A model generated the notes under the pieces. It searched no databases, was not told the origin of the DNA, and was given only the letters and a program-made list of their open reading frames with translations. A program made the translations under genes and the position numbers. Shown here piece after piece: positions 1 through 8,080 of a stretch of 64,000 bases of DNA. The stretch is from Paenibacillus sp. FSL K6-1330 (lineage in GTDB: Bacteria > Bacillota > Bacilli > Paenibacillales > Paenibacillaceae). The stretch spans positions 331,001-395,000 of the forward strand of contig NZ_CP150269.1 of NCBI RefSeq assembly GCF_037976825.1. Direction: 5' to 3'. Every line of letters starts with the position of its first letter. The stretch's first letter is position 1.

Positions 1-129
1 GGAGGAGGAAGAGGAAGGCAGAACGGGCTGATGCGCAGAATAGCGGAGTAGGCACGATAAGCGATTCATGTTATCCCGCTGGAATGGATACAGTACTAAC
101 GACGTCAGAAGAAAAAAGGAGGCGGCCTG

Positions 130-579
130 ATGAATCATACCAATGCCAATCCGGAGACGAAGGCCGGACAGCCGGAATTCGACCGGGAGGCGTACATTGA
201 AGCCATGACCCAAGCGGCGGAGCCCACCTTCTGGGGATATCTCGGCTGCAAGCTTGCGTCTGCCAGCTCGGAGGCGGTTGTTGTGACGCTGGATGCCCAG
301 CCTCATCATATGAATATGGCGGGCATCGTGCATGGCGGCGTACTCTCCTCATTGATGGATAACGCCATGGGCATTGCCGTCATGCTGGAGCGCCCTGGCG
401 AATCAACAGTGACGAGCAATTTGAATGTGCATTTTGTCATGCCAGCCAGAGCAGGTATTCTCACCGTAACGGCAAGCATCGTGCATCAGACGCACCGTTC
501 GGTCACGACGGAATGCAGAATTACGAACGAGAAGGGCGAGCTTGTGGCGATCAGCACAGGATCCTTCCGAGTGAAATAA
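130..579 (+). CDS. PaaI-family hotdog-fold thioesterase
   Basis: A 149-residue protein of the PaaI/YbgC hotdog superfamily, which hydrolyses acyl-CoA or related thioesters in the cytoplasm. The signature is the IVHGGVLSSLMDNAMG stretch at about residues 65-80, with the HGG turn and the acidic residue at the start of the central helix, followed by the strand-rich half ending STGSFRVK. The length is normal for a single hotdog domain. The ATG is preceded by AAAGGAGGCGGCCTG, a strong ribosome binding site. The first 25 residues are polar and not part of the fold. The substrate cannot be told from sequence. A hairpin follows about 30 bases after the stop, so it probably ends its own transcript ahead of secG. 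Confidence 0.85.
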   Translation: MNHTNANPETKAGQPEFDREAYIEAMTQAAEPTFWGYLGCKLASASSEAVVVTLDAQPHHMNMAGIVHGGVLSSLMDNAMGIAVMLERPGESTVTSNLNVHFVMPARAGILTVTASIVHQTHRSVTTECRITNEKGELVAISTGSFRVK

Positions 580-606
580 AGCAGCCTTGGCTGCTATGAA
601 ACAGGT

Positions 607-646
607 GGTCTGCCAACGCTGGAGGGGCAGGCCATTTATTTTTTTG
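607..646 (+). terminator. Rho-independent terminator after the thioesterase gene
   Basis: GGTCTGCC (607-614) pairs with GGCAGGCC (626-633), with one G-U pair, followed by ATTTATTTTTTT. It fits the end of the thioesterase transcript. Confidence 0.55.
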
Positions 647-717
647 GTGAGCTGGAAATTTTGTGGGTGAGTAGTTTGAGTAACTATTGGTCAGTAGCTT
701 CCCGTCAATTGAGCTTA

Positions 718-786
718 TGACAGGAGGGGGCGCTAACCCCCGTCCTCTCACACCACCGTACATGCGGGTCCGCATACGGCGGTTCC
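718..786 (-). mobile_element. Remnant of a group II intron 3' end (domains V and VI)
   Basis: Read on the minus strand, 750-785 folds as a domain V: CCGCCGTA pairs with TACGGTGG (one G-U), then a two-base TG bulge, then TGCG/CGCA closed by a four-base loop. It is followed by GTGTGAGAGG and a GGGGG...CCCCC hairpin like domain VI. This combination is typical of bacterial group II introns. No reverse transcriptase ORF accompanies it and nothing else in 580-1015 is coding, so this is a scar. The rest of that 430-base gap shows no feature I can name. An LtrA fragment lies separately at 21.1 kb. Confidence 0.55.
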
Positions 787-1015
787 AAAAGGTTAACAAA
801 GCTCCAGATCCACCTGGTACGGGGTCTTCTTTATGGGATTAAAGCCGAGAAGCAGAGATGGCATGTTCGTGGTTGGAGTTATGAAGCGATTCCCCCGTAC
901 TCCTTGTCAGGTCGATAAAGCTGTGGTACAATAAGAATGCTGTTTTTCATGTAGAATCTAGAATGTCTCTTAAGATAATAAATTCAGATGTTTACATACG
1001 TAGGAGGTGGAAGTC

Positions 1016-1246
1016 ATGGTTGTATTTTTTGAAGTGTTGCTTGTTATTTTCTCCATCGGGTTGATTACTGTCGTTCTTCTCCAAAAAGGGAAAAGCGCAG
1101 GTCTTGCCGGTGCCATCTCCGGCGGTGCGGAACATCTTTTTGGTAAAACAAAGGCTCGCGGTATGGATCTCGTACTGCAGCGTACAACGGTAGGTCTTGC
1201 AGCAGGATTTATGATTTTGGCCATCGTTGTTGCTATGTTGAAATAA
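1016..1246 (+). CDS. secG: Protein-export membrane protein SecG
   Basis: A 76-residue SecG, the small non-essential subunit of the SecYEG translocon that stimulates protein export through the membrane. Two hydrophobic segments (about residues 3-22 and 52-74) flank the conserved cytoplasmic loop [20 protein letters not shown]. The ATG at 1016 is chosen because TAGGAGGTG lies seven bases before it; an in-frame GTG at 1007 falls inside that ribosome binding site. secG upstream of rnr and smpB is a common Bacillales arrangement. A terminator follows directly, so expression of rnr probably has its own promoter. Confidence 0.95.
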   Translation: MVVFFEVLLVIFSIGLITVVLLQKGKSAGLAGAISGGAEHLFGKTKARGMDLVLQRTTVGLAAGFMILAIVVAMLK

Positions 1247-1255
1247 CAATGAACG

Positions 1256-1298
1256 TTACCCTCGCTTTTTCACTCTTGGAAGAGCGGGGGTTTTTTAT
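1256..1298 (+). terminator. Terminator after secG
   Basis: CCCTCGCT pairs with AGCGGGGG (one G-U) around a 15-base loop, followed by six T residues. Confidence 0.7.
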
Positions 1299-1442
1299 TT
1301 GCCTGAATTTTGGAATACATAGGTGAAGACGGTGTTCGGAAGGATACCGGAGATTAAATTCGTGTATACTAGGGTATGAGTATATGAAGGTAAAGAATGG
1401 ATAGCGGAACGATGAAATTGCAGGTTCCCCGAGGTGATAATG

Positions 1443-4082
1443 ATGATAACTGAAGAAATATTACTGAATTTTATGCGGGAAACTGCATACAAACCGATGA
1501 CGTACCAGGAATTGGAGCAGCATTTTGCCATTAAGGATGCTCATGAATTCAGGGAATTCTTGAAGCTGCTGAATGAACTTGAACAATCCGGAAAAATCAT
1601 TCTGACCAGCACCCAGCGTTATGGCGTGCCGGAACGGATGAATTTGCTGCGCGGACGTCTGCAGGCACATGCAAAGGGTTTTGCCTTCTTGATTCCTGAT
1701 GATCGCGAGCACCCGGATGTGTACATTCATGCCAATGACTTGAAGAGTGCGATGAATGGAGATATCGTGCTTATCCGGATCAGTTCCAAACAGAACGATG
1801 GCGGCAAAATGGAAGGCGAAGTGGTCCGTATCGTGACGCGAGCCGTCACCCAAGTCGTGGGTGTATTCCAGAACCATGAAGCCTATGGCTTCGTGCTGCC
1901 GGATGATAAGCGGATCAACCGGGATATTTTTATTCCGAAGCATGCGATTAACGGAGCCGTTGATGGCGTGAAGGTCGTGGTGAAGCTGGTCAGCTATCCG
2001 GAAGGAAGAGCTGCGGCGGAGGGTGAAGTAGTGGAGATTCTGGGTCACAAGGATGATCCGGGTGTCGACATTCTGTCCATTATCCGCAAGCATCAGCTGC
2101 CGGAAGGCTTTCCGGAGGAAGTGCTGGCCGAAGCGGATGCAGCGCCCGATGCCATTACGGAAGAAGAAATCGTACAACAGGGCCGTCGCGATTTGCGCGG
2201 TCTGAACATCGTGACGATTGACGGCGAAGATGCCAAGGATCTCGATGATGCGGTGAATGTGGAACGTCTGCCGAACGGGAACTACCGTCTGGGCGTTCAC
2301 ATTGCCGATGTCAGCTATTACGTACGCGAGCGCTCCGAGCTGGATAAGGAAGCTTACGATCGCGGCTGCAGCGTGTATTTGGTGGATCGGGTCATTCCGA
2401 TGCTGCCGCACCGTCTGTCCAACGGGATTTGCAGTTTGAATCCGCAGGTGGATCGTCTGACGATGTCCTGTGAAATGGAATTCAACGAGCAGATGAAAGT
2501 CGTGAAGCACGATATCTTCACCAGTGTTATTCGTACGAAAGAACGGATGACGTACAATAATGTGCGCAAAATCCTCGTCGATGAGGATCCAGAGCTAATC
2601 GAGCGCTACGGTGACCTCGTGGAGGATTTCCGTTTGATGCGCGAGCTGGCGCTGAAGCTGCGGAACCGCCGGATGCGCCGGGGCGCGGTGGATTTTGATT
2701 TTGTGGAATCCAAGGTCATCGTGGACGAGAACGGCAAGCCCGTGGATATCGTCAAAAGAGAACGCTCCATTGCGGAGCAGATCATTGAGGAATTCATGCT
2801 GGCAGCCAACGAAACCGTGGCAGAGCATTTCCACTGGCTCAAAGTACCGTTCATCTACCGGATCCATGAGGACCCGGATCAGGAGAAGCTGCAGAACTTT
2901 ATGGCGTTTGCGGCCAATTTCGGGCATCAGGTGAAGGGTCGGGGCAACGCGATCCATCCGCGCGCCCTGCAAAACCTGCTGGAAGCCATTCAAGGCACGA
3001 AGGAGCAAACGGTGCTCAGCACGATGATGCTCCGTTCGATGAAGCAGGCGAAATATGATGCGGAGAGCACGGGCCACTTCGGTCTTGCTGCGGAATATTA
3101 CTCTCACTTTACGTCTCCGATTCGGCGTTACCCCGATCTGGTCATTCACCGGGTCATCCGGGAAGTGCTGGAGAGCGGCGGCGCACTCGATGAGAAGCGC
3201 CATGAGCATCTGGCCGGCCGGATGGCTGACATCGCTCAGCAATCCTCCGAGCGCGAGCGTGTGGCTGTAGATGCGGAGCGGGATACGGAAGCGCTCAAGA
3301 AAGCGGAGTTCATGCTGGATAAGGTCGGCGAAGAGTTCGAAGGCATTATCAGCAGCGTGACCAGCTTCGGCATGTTCATTGAACTGGAGAACACGGTCGA
3401 AGGCTTGATTCGTCTCAGCGCGATGACCGACGATTATTATCACTTCGATGAGGGTCATATGGCGCTGATCGGGGAGCGGACCTCGAAGGTATACCGCATC
3501 GGTGATGATGTGAAGGTTCGCGTGGCGAAGGTGAACATGGACGATCACACCATCGATTTTGAGATGGTGGATATGAAGCCGCGCCGTCAAGGGCGCGGCG
3601 ATGGCGACCGCGGCGGCAACGGTGGCCGCGGATTTGGTGCCCGCGATGGCGCAGCCCGCGGGGGTAAGGGCCGCGGCGGTAAGCGCGGCGCGGCTGAAGC
3701 TGGCGCGCCAGGCGGACGCCGCAATGACAGCGCCGGCGGCCAGGGTGGCCGCGGCAAGCGCAGCGGCGAGGCACCAGCTGGAGCGGGCGCTGCTGCTGGT
3801 GCCGACGAGCAGCAGGCGTCGAACTTCGCCTTTGGCTCCGGCAAAGGCGGCTACAGTTCCGCAGGCGGCGGCGCACTAGGCTTCGATCGTAATGCTCGCA
3901 GCTCTGGCGGTGCCGGCGGGAAGAACCGGCGCAAGAAGACGGCGGGCAGCGGCATTTTCATCGGCGAAGGTCCAACTCCAGGCGGCAATGCTGGAGGCAA
4001 CTCCGGCGGCGGCGGTGGCCGCAAACGGAAGAGCAAGGGCGGAAACGGCACGGCAGCTTTTGTCCGGAAGAAGAAAAAGTAA
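1443..4082 (+). CDS. rnr: Ribonuclease R, with long Gly/Arg-rich tail
   Basis: An 879-residue 3'-5' exoribonuclease of the RNB family that degrades structured RNA and works with the SmpB-tmRNA rescue system encoded downstream. Domains in order: winged helix (about 1-75), two cold-shock OB domains (about 80-235), RNB catalytic domain with [10 protein letters not shown] near residue 260 carrying the metal-binding aspartates, [15 protein letters not shown] near 560, and an S1 domain (about 635-710). From about residue 712 to the end is a low-complexity tail of Gly, Arg, Lys and Ala; Bacillus RNase R is roughly 100 residues shorter. ATG 1443 is six bases after GAGGTG; ATG 1440 is also possible. 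Confidence 0.95.
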   Translation: MITEEILLNFMRETAYKPMTYQELEQHFAIKDAHEFREFLKLLNELEQSGKIILTSTQRYGVPERMNLLRGRLQAHAKGFAFLIPDDREHPDVYIHANDLKSAMNGDIVLIRISSKQNDGGKMEGEVVRIVTRAVTQVVGVFQNHEAYGFVLPDDKRINRDIFIPKHAINGAVDGVKVVVKLVSYPEGRAAAEGEVVEILGHKDDPGVDILSIIRKHQLPEGFPEEVLAEADAAPDAITEEEIVQQGRRDLRGLNIVTIDGEDAKDLDDAVNVERLPNGNYRLGVHIADVSYYVRERSELDKEAYDRGCSVYLVDRVIPMLPHRLSNGICSLNPQVDRLTMSCEMEFNEQMKVVKHDIFTSVIRTKERMTYNNVRKILVDEDPELIERYGDLVEDFRLMRELALKLRNRRMRRGAVDFDFVESKVIVDENGKPVDIVKRERSIAEQIIEEFMLAANETVAEHFHWLKVPFIYRIHEDPDQEKLQNFMAFAANFGHQVKGRGNAIHPRALQNLLEAIQGTKEQTVLSTMMLRSMKQAKYDAESTGHFGLAAEYYSHFTSPIRRYPDLVIHRVIREVLESGGALDEKRHEHLAGRMADIAQQSSERERVAVDAERDTEALKKAEFMLDKVGEEFEGIISSVTSFGMFIELENTVEGLIRLSAMTDDYYHFDEGHMALIGERTSKVYRIGDDVKVRVAKVNMDDHTIDFEMVDMKPRRQGRGDGDRGGNGGRGFGARDGAARGGKGRGGKRGAAEAGAPGGRRNDSAGGQGGRGKRSGEAPAGAGAAAGADEQQASNFAFGSGKGGYSSAGGGALGFDRNARSSGGAGGKNRRKKTAGSGIFIGEGPTPGGNAGGNSGGGGGRKRKSKGGNGTAAFVRKKKK

Positions 4083-4233
4083 GCTTTTCCTCCTGTTCTA
4101 ACGCTGGAGGCACTTGCCCCACCTTGCTTTTGGAGGCTGACGTTTGATACAATGGACTTCTGGTGAGATTGCAATTGGCGGTCTGCCGGAAGTCCTTTTT
4201 CCATTATCATTGTTGATGACGAGGGGTGAGACC

Positions 4234-4713
4234 ATGGGTAAGAAAAGTGACGGGAAGGTTCTGGCCCAGAACAAAAAAGCTTCCCATGATTATTTCATCG
4301 AGGATACGTATGAAGCCGGAATGGTGTTGACCGGAACGGAGATCAAATCCATACGGAACGGCCGTGCCAATATTGGAGATGCGTTCGCAACCATTCGGAA
4401 TGGCGAGATTCATATCCATAACATGCATATTAGCCCGTTCGAGCAAGGAAACCGTAACAATCCGACGGATCCTACGCGTACACGGAAGCTGCTGCTGCAC
4501 AAGGAGCAGATCCGCAAGCTGCTGGGCTTGTCCAAGCAGGACGGCTACGCGATTGTACCGCTTAAAGTCTACATCCGGAATGGCTATGCCAAGTTATTGC
4601 TGGGCCTGGGTAAAGGTAAGCGTCAGTACGACAAGCGCGCCGATGCCGCCAAGAAAGACGCACAGCGCGATATTCAGCGTGCGCTGCGCGAGAAGCAGAA
4701 GATTGCAAGGTAA
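4234..4713 (+). CDS. smpB: SsrA-binding protein SmpB
   Basis: A 159-residue SmpB, the tmRNA partner that brings alanyl-tmRNA to stalled ribosomes. Seen features: [22 protein letters not shown] in the beta-barrel and the basic C-terminal tail from [21 protein letters not shown] onwards, which occupies the decoding centre. The ATG at 4234 follows GAGGGGTGAG by a few bases; the open frame runs further upstream to 4144 without support. ssrA lies 262 bases downstream, so both partners are neighbours, and RNase R is encoded just upstream. Confidence 0.96.
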   Translation: MGKKSDGKVLAQNKKASHDYFIEDTYEAGMVLTGTEIKSIRNGRANIGDAFATIRNGEIHIHNMHISPFEQGNRNNPTDPTRTRKLLLHKEQIRKLLGLSKQDGYAIVPLKVYIRNGYAKLLLGLGKGKRQYDKRADAAKKDAQRDIQRALREKQKIAR

Positions 4714-4785
4714 TGGAGCAACTAGCAGGATGGCAGCTTTTAGCTGTGTTACCTGCAATGTATATATCATTTTGATGTAAAATGT

Positions 4786-4793
4786 GATATACT
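4786..4793 (+). promoter_or_regulatory. Possible promoter between smpB and ssrA
   Basis: An extended -10 motif (TG-A-TATACT at 4786-4793) lies about 180 bases before the mature tmRNA 5' end. No good -35 is seen at 16-18 bases. A precursor tmRNA starting here and trimmed by RNase P is possible but only inferred. Confidence 0.3.
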
Positions 4794-4975
4794 AAGTGAT
4801 GTGAGAGAGATCAATAAGATCTTTGACAATCAGCATACAGCTTGCGTTTTCTTTCTTGGAGGGAAAGAATGCGCATAGATTGACTGCTATGACTGAATAC
4901 ATTCTTTGATTTAATCCGATAGCCCTTTTTGGCAGGAACGCTCAGGTGCAATGCACCAGCATTTCTCCAACTTAA

Positions 4976-5337
4976 GGGGGCGTTTTTGGATTCGACGGGG
5001 ATAGTTCGGGCATGAGTAGCGGGTAGTGGGGACGCGTCCACTTCATCAACGCTAAAGCCAATTAAACGGCAAACAACAAAACAACTACGCTTTCGCAGCT
5101 TAATAACCTGTGAGCGTGCTCTCGCTCTGTATCGCCCATGTACCGGGATGAGGGCTCAACTTTAGTGGGATACGCTGTCTAGTCTCCGCCTGGGGCTAGC
5201 TGAAGAAGACAATCAGGCTGACCTGAAGGGAATCCGGTGACAGGGAGTCTCTAGGGTGACATCAAATCTGTCACTACACCCGTAGAAGCTTGTGTTGTCG
5301 TTATCTTCGGACAGGGGTTCGACTCCCCTCGCCTCCA
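4976..5337 (+). ncRNA. ssrA: tmRNA (SsrA)
   Basis: A one-piece tmRNA of about 362 nucleotides that rescues stalled ribosomes and tags the nascent protein for proteolysis. The 5' end GGGGGCG pairs with CGCCTCC at the 3' end (one G-U), forming the tRNA-like acceptor stem. GGATTCGACGGGGAT is the conserved D-loop-like start, and GGGGTTCGACTCCCC is the T arm. The tag frame begins at GGC 5068 and reads GKQQNNYAFAA before TAATAA at 5101-5106, a normal hydrophobic degradation tag. CCA is not encoded after the discriminator A. The 3' end is a known integration target in many bacteria and is repeated across the following 39 kb. Confidence 0.97.
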
Positions 5338-5348
5338 TACATAACAAT

Positions 5349-5390
5349 GATAGAGCCATCAGCCAGTGATCTGGTTGGTGGCTCTTCTGT
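5349..5390 (+). terminator. Terminator after ssrA
   Basis: AGAGCCA(t/c)C...GGTGGCTCT hairpin followed by TCTGTTTATG, placed just after the tmRNA 3' end. Confidence 0.6.
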
Positions 5391-5434
5391 TTATGATATA
5401 ATAAGCGTAATTAGAAAACTGGAGGGGACTCAGG

Positions 5435-5632
5435 ATGGTTGCCAATCGAGAGCAGCTCCAAGAAATTCTGAAAAAAGCGAATCAACATGCACGCAAGCAA
5501 GCTAGAGAGTCAGGGGCATCCATTTACTATATCAAGAATAATAAACGAGTACGTGAGGATGCTAACGGTAATAAGTTCGAAATCATTTATGATGCAACCG
5601 GAAAACGACATGAGTTCGAATATCATGAATAA
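5435..5632 (+). CDS. Small partner protein of a zeta-like kinase (candidate antitoxin)
   Basis: A 65-residue charged protein starting after CTGGAGGGGACTCAGG. It begins with a helical, Lys/Arg/Gln-rich half (NREQLQEILKKANQHARKQ) and ends with a short beta-like half (GNKFEIIYDATGKRHEFEYHE). Its stop overlaps the likely start of the zeta-like kinase gene by eight bases, so the two are co-translated. Small protein plus zeta kinase is the arrangement of epsilon-zeta-type toxin-antitoxin pairs, which suggests an antitoxin role, but it does not resemble the classical epsilon protein in a way I can show. Function is inferred from context only. Confidence 0.65.
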   Translation: MVANREQLQEILKKANQHARKQARESGASIYYIKNNKRVREDANGNKFEIIYDATGKRHEFEYHE

Positions 5633-6203
5633 ACTAAAACCAGTTATGACGGTTTTTGCAGGAACAAATGGGGCGGGAAAAAGCACGCTCAGTATGCAGA
5701 TGAGAGCATGGTTAGGCGAGTTGGTTGACCCTGATCAGATTGCCCGTGAACTAAAACCAGATGATCCAAGAAGTGTCGATCTTTCGGCGGGAAGAGAAGC
5801 GGTCAAAAGAATCAGATCGTTGATAAAAAGACAGGAGCATTTTGCAATTGAAACTACACTATCAGGTACATTTGTTCTAAAGCATATGCAAATTGCTAAG
5901 GAAAGCGGTTATGACATCGTCATGTACTATATTGGACTTCAAGATGTGCAAATGCATATTGACCGTGTGGCCTCTCGTGTCGAGCAGGGTGGACATTGGA
6001 TTGCAGAAGAGGATATTCGTTTTCGATACGGTCAGTCATTGCAAAATTTAAAGCCTGCACTAGCCATTGCAGATCAGGTTTTTATTATAGATAACACAAA
6101 CCAACCAACGATTGTTGCTGAAATCGCAGAAAGTAAGCTGATATATTGCATAGAGAATATACCTGCTTGGTCTGCGAATGTTATTAGGGATCATAGTTGG
6201 TAG
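5625..6203 (+). CDS. Zeta-toxin-like P-loop kinase
   Basis: A 192-residue P-loop kinase of the zeta toxin / AAA family. The Walker A motif is AGTNGAGKST near residues 12-21. VDPDQIARELKP and AIETTLSG follow as in zeta toxins, and GGHWIAEEDIRFRY near residue 130 resembles the lid segment. Zeta toxins phosphorylate UDP-N-acetylglucosamine in characterised cases; substrate here is unknown. ATG 5625 is chosen because it overlaps the stop of the small upstream gene and directly precedes MNKLKPVMTVFAG; an open frame further upstream overlaps the partner gene. The pair is enclosed by the intact ssrA and a partial ssrA copy, so it arrived as an insert. Confidence 0.8.
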   Translation: MNKLKPVMTVFAGTNGAGKSTLSMQMRAWLGELVDPDQIARELKPDDPRSVDLSAGREAVKRIRSLIKRQEHFAIETTLSGTFVLKHMQIAKESGYDIVMYYIGLQDVQMHIDRVASRVEQGGHWIAEEDIRFRYGQSLQNLKPALAIADQVFIIDNTNQPTIVAEIAESKLIYCIENIPAWSANVIRDHSW

Positions 6204-6219
6204 TGCGTTTTGGGGTGTT

Positions 6220-6471
6220 ATGGCAATTAGCTTAATAACCTTGCACGTGTGCTCTCGCTCTGTATCGCCATTGTACCGGGATGAGGGCTCAACTTTAGTG
6301 GGATACGCTGTCTAGTCTCCGCCTGGGGCTAGCCTGAAGAAGATAATTAGGCTGACCTGAAGGGAATCCGGTGACAGGGAGTCCCTAGAGTGACATCAAA
6401 TCTGTCACTACACCCGTAGAAGCTTGTGTTGTCGTTATCTTCGGACAGAGGTTCGACTCACCTCGGTTCCA
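6220..6471 (+). pseudogene. Partial ssrA copy (3' two-thirds of tmRNA)
   Basis: From GCTTAATAACC near 6220 to the terminal A at 6471 this matches the intact tmRNA gene from the end of its tag frame through all later pseudoknots to the T arm, with about 20 scattered differences. It lacks the 5' acceptor strand, the D-loop-like region and the tag codons, so it cannot be a working tmRNA. Its acceptor end reads GGTTCC instead of GCCTCC. Such a partial duplication is what an element leaves when it integrates within or beside ssrA and supplies a new 3' end. It is followed by the hairpin terminator at 6480. Confidence 0.85.
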
Positions 6472-6479
6472 TCATAAAG

Positions 6480-6510
6480 AACACCATCCGCATGAGGATG
6501 GTGTTTTTGT
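6480..6510 (+). terminator. Terminator after partial ssrA copy
   Basis: AACACCATCC-GCATGA-GGATGGTGTT followed by TTTGTTTT. An identical hairpin follows the scar at 20.8 kb. Confidence 0.8.
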
Positions 6511-6561
6511 TTTATATTAATACTATAGGTTAGAACATGTCGTACAGATGGAGTGAAATCG

Positions 6562-7017
6562 ATGAATCATAGTCATGATGGAGAGGAACCATTGATAACG
6601 GTACTCAATATGGATGGTCAACAACTAACACCATGTTTACCCCATCGGGCTTGGCGGGAAGTTGAGCGAGCGCGAGCTGTCTGGATTGATGAGCAGACGA
6701 TCCAATTGCTTTATAATCCGTTCTTATTTCGATACTATCGAAAAGCTGCACTGAAACGAGATCATCACATTTGTTTGTGGTGCGGACGCCACGCCACGAC
6801 AGTGGACCATATTATCCCCTCAAGCAAAGGCGGCTCGGATCTTCCGCAAAACCTGATCGCTTCATGCAGCGAATGCAATACGAAACGAGGAAACCGTTCT
6901 GCATTGTCCTATCTCAAAGAAAACGCACACTCTGTTCCAAATCTTATGAAGCTTTGCTGGCGTATCTTTCTAGCTAAATACAGACATCGTCAAATGAAAA
7001 AAGGGTCACTTGAGTAA
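6562..7017 (+). CDS. HNH endonuclease domain protein
   Basis: A 151-residue protein with an HNH nuclease fold in its second half. Seen: CLWCG near residue 73, the histidine pair in TVDHIIPSSKGG near residue 85, the asparagine in LPQNLIASC, and CSECNTKRGNR completing a four-cysteine zinc knuckle. HNH proteins of this size nick or cleave DNA and occur in mobile elements and in stand-alone nuclease genes. TGGAG eight bases before ATG 6562 supports the start; a GTG nine bases earlier is also in frame. It lies just after the partial ssrA copy and before a Doc-like remnant. Its biological role is not clear. Confidence 0.85.
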   Translation: MNHSHDGEEPLITVLNMDGQQLTPCLPHRAWREVERARAVWIDEQTIQLLYNPFLFRYYRKAALKRDHHICLWCGRHATTVDHIIPSSKGGSDLPQNLIASCSECNTKRGNRSALSYLKENAHSVPNLMKLCWRIFLAKYRHRQMKKGSLE

Positions 7018-7024
7018 AGGCTTA

Positions 7025-7190
7025 GATTTATGATTTTGGGAATCGTGGTGCAGTGAGCTTCAATGATCGCAGCCGTTTGTTGACGATCGAATTGATGGTT
7101 AACCATATCCACTGTAAAATTTTCGGCTTTTTTGCATCCATCTTGAAGTGCAGGCCATTTAAAGCGTAGGATGCCTGTGACAATCACCAA
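7025..7190 (-). pseudogene. C-terminal remnant of a Doc/Fic-type toxin gene
   Basis: On the minus strand this encodes ALQDGCKKAENF... MVNHQFDRQQTAAIIEAHC, which matches LQDGYRESRGF... MVNHRFDRQQAATIIEDHC from one frame of the Doc-like remnant at 20.9 kb. The upstream half with the catalytic motif is absent. The relation is seen at both protein and DNA level; the Doc assignment comes from the other copy. Confidence 0.55.
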
Positions 7191-7577
7191 TAATCACGGA
7201 CGTTCTTAACTCCAATGAATAGGTAGAACAAAATGGTGTGGCTTCTTACTGCAATGTTAGCTAATTGACAATTGAATACAATATTTTTAGCCGCGAATTT
7301 CATGCAACGCTTCCACATGAGAAAGGGTCACGGACATTACCTATTTTCCCTTCGGACAATCGTTCCTGTACCTATAAGGAATACTTTTTTCGAACGTTAA
7401 AATGAGGTAGAACGCGTTCTAAAGATTGGTTGTTTTTCCTGTAACAACATACAGAATCAAATATTAAGAAATACACTCTTCTCTTGCAACTATACGTATA
7501 CCCGTACCACATATTGAAATTGCATATGGTAGTATTATCTAATAAGTAACTTAACACAATGAGAAGAGGAGAATCCC
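7191..7577. other. Non-coding stretch
   Basis: No ORF, RNA or repeat that I can support. AT-rich, with TATTAT at 7533-7538 as a weak promoter candidate for the next gene. Confidence 0.4.
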
Positions 7578-7844
7578 ATGCCAAGCTTCCTGGAATCCCT
7601 ATATTACGGAAATTTGAATCCTGTAGAGAAGGCTGTTTCCACCGACCCTCAGTATCGCCAATTGAGTCGGCAAATATCCGAGTCCATGGATGCCTGGAAG
7701 AAGAGGCTTTCCGATGATGATTTTCATGAGCTTGAGGAGTTATCAGATTTGTATCGACAAGTACAAGGGCTGGAAATGGCGGCTTCTTTTACTGATGGTT
7801 TTAGGCTGGGAGCGACGATGATCATTGAGGTGTACTCTGAATAG
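7578..7844 (+). CDS. DUF6809-like small protein
   Basis: An 88-residue acidic, mostly helical protein (MPSFLESLYYGNLNP, then HELEELSDLYRQVQGLEMAASFTDGFRLGATMIIEVYSE). This layout resembles the DUF6809 family found often in Paenibacillus, Bacillus and Clostridia, with no known function. AGAAGAGGAGAATCCC gives a good ribosome binding site before the ATG. A hairpin-like CACGAACCGTGTC plus T run follows. It stands alone between the HNH region and the helicase-nuclease gene. The family name is from recollection of the pattern and should be checked. Confidence 0.7.
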   Translation: MPSFLESLYYGNLNPVEKAVSTDPQYRQLSRQISESMDAWKKRLSDDDFHELEELSDLYRQVQGLEMAASFTDGFRLGATMIIEVYSE

Positions 7845-7875
7845 TGTGATCAGTAAGAACACTCATAGAAATGCC

Positions 7876-7904
7876 GTAAAGACACGAACCGTGTCTTTTT
7901 TTAT
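7876..7904 (+). terminator. Short terminator after the DUF6809-like gene
   Basis: AAGACACGAACCGTGTCTTTTTTTAT: GACACG and CGTGTC pair around a tiny loop, followed by a T run. Confidence 0.6.
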
Positions 7905-8080
7905 ATCGTAAAATATTGACTATCAGCCCCTACTTCAGACATCATAAAAAACGAATTTCACACGCAACAACTCCTATAAAAGGTATCCTCGCTCTATATT
8001 TGCTCCACACGGCAGGAATATATCCCCAATTTATAGAAATCTCTCTATATAACATCGATTACAGATACAGAGAGGCTGCT

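Noticed and set aside
1..51. C-terminal end of a gene entering from the left
   Set aside because: Two frames could end here (stops at 29 and 49), but too few codons remain to choose or name one.
1461..2510. Long open frame (349 codons) on the minus strand inside rnr
   Set aside because: It is a shadow of the highly conserved RNase R gene, with low-plausibility His/Arg-rich composition and no ribosome binding site.
2595..3590. Second long minus-strand frame (331 codons) inside rnr
   Set aside because: Same reason: antisense of a codon-biased real gene.
7916..8080. N-terminal extension of the helicase-nuclease
   Set aside because: No ribosome binding site at TTG 7916 and the added residues look like translated intergenic sequence.
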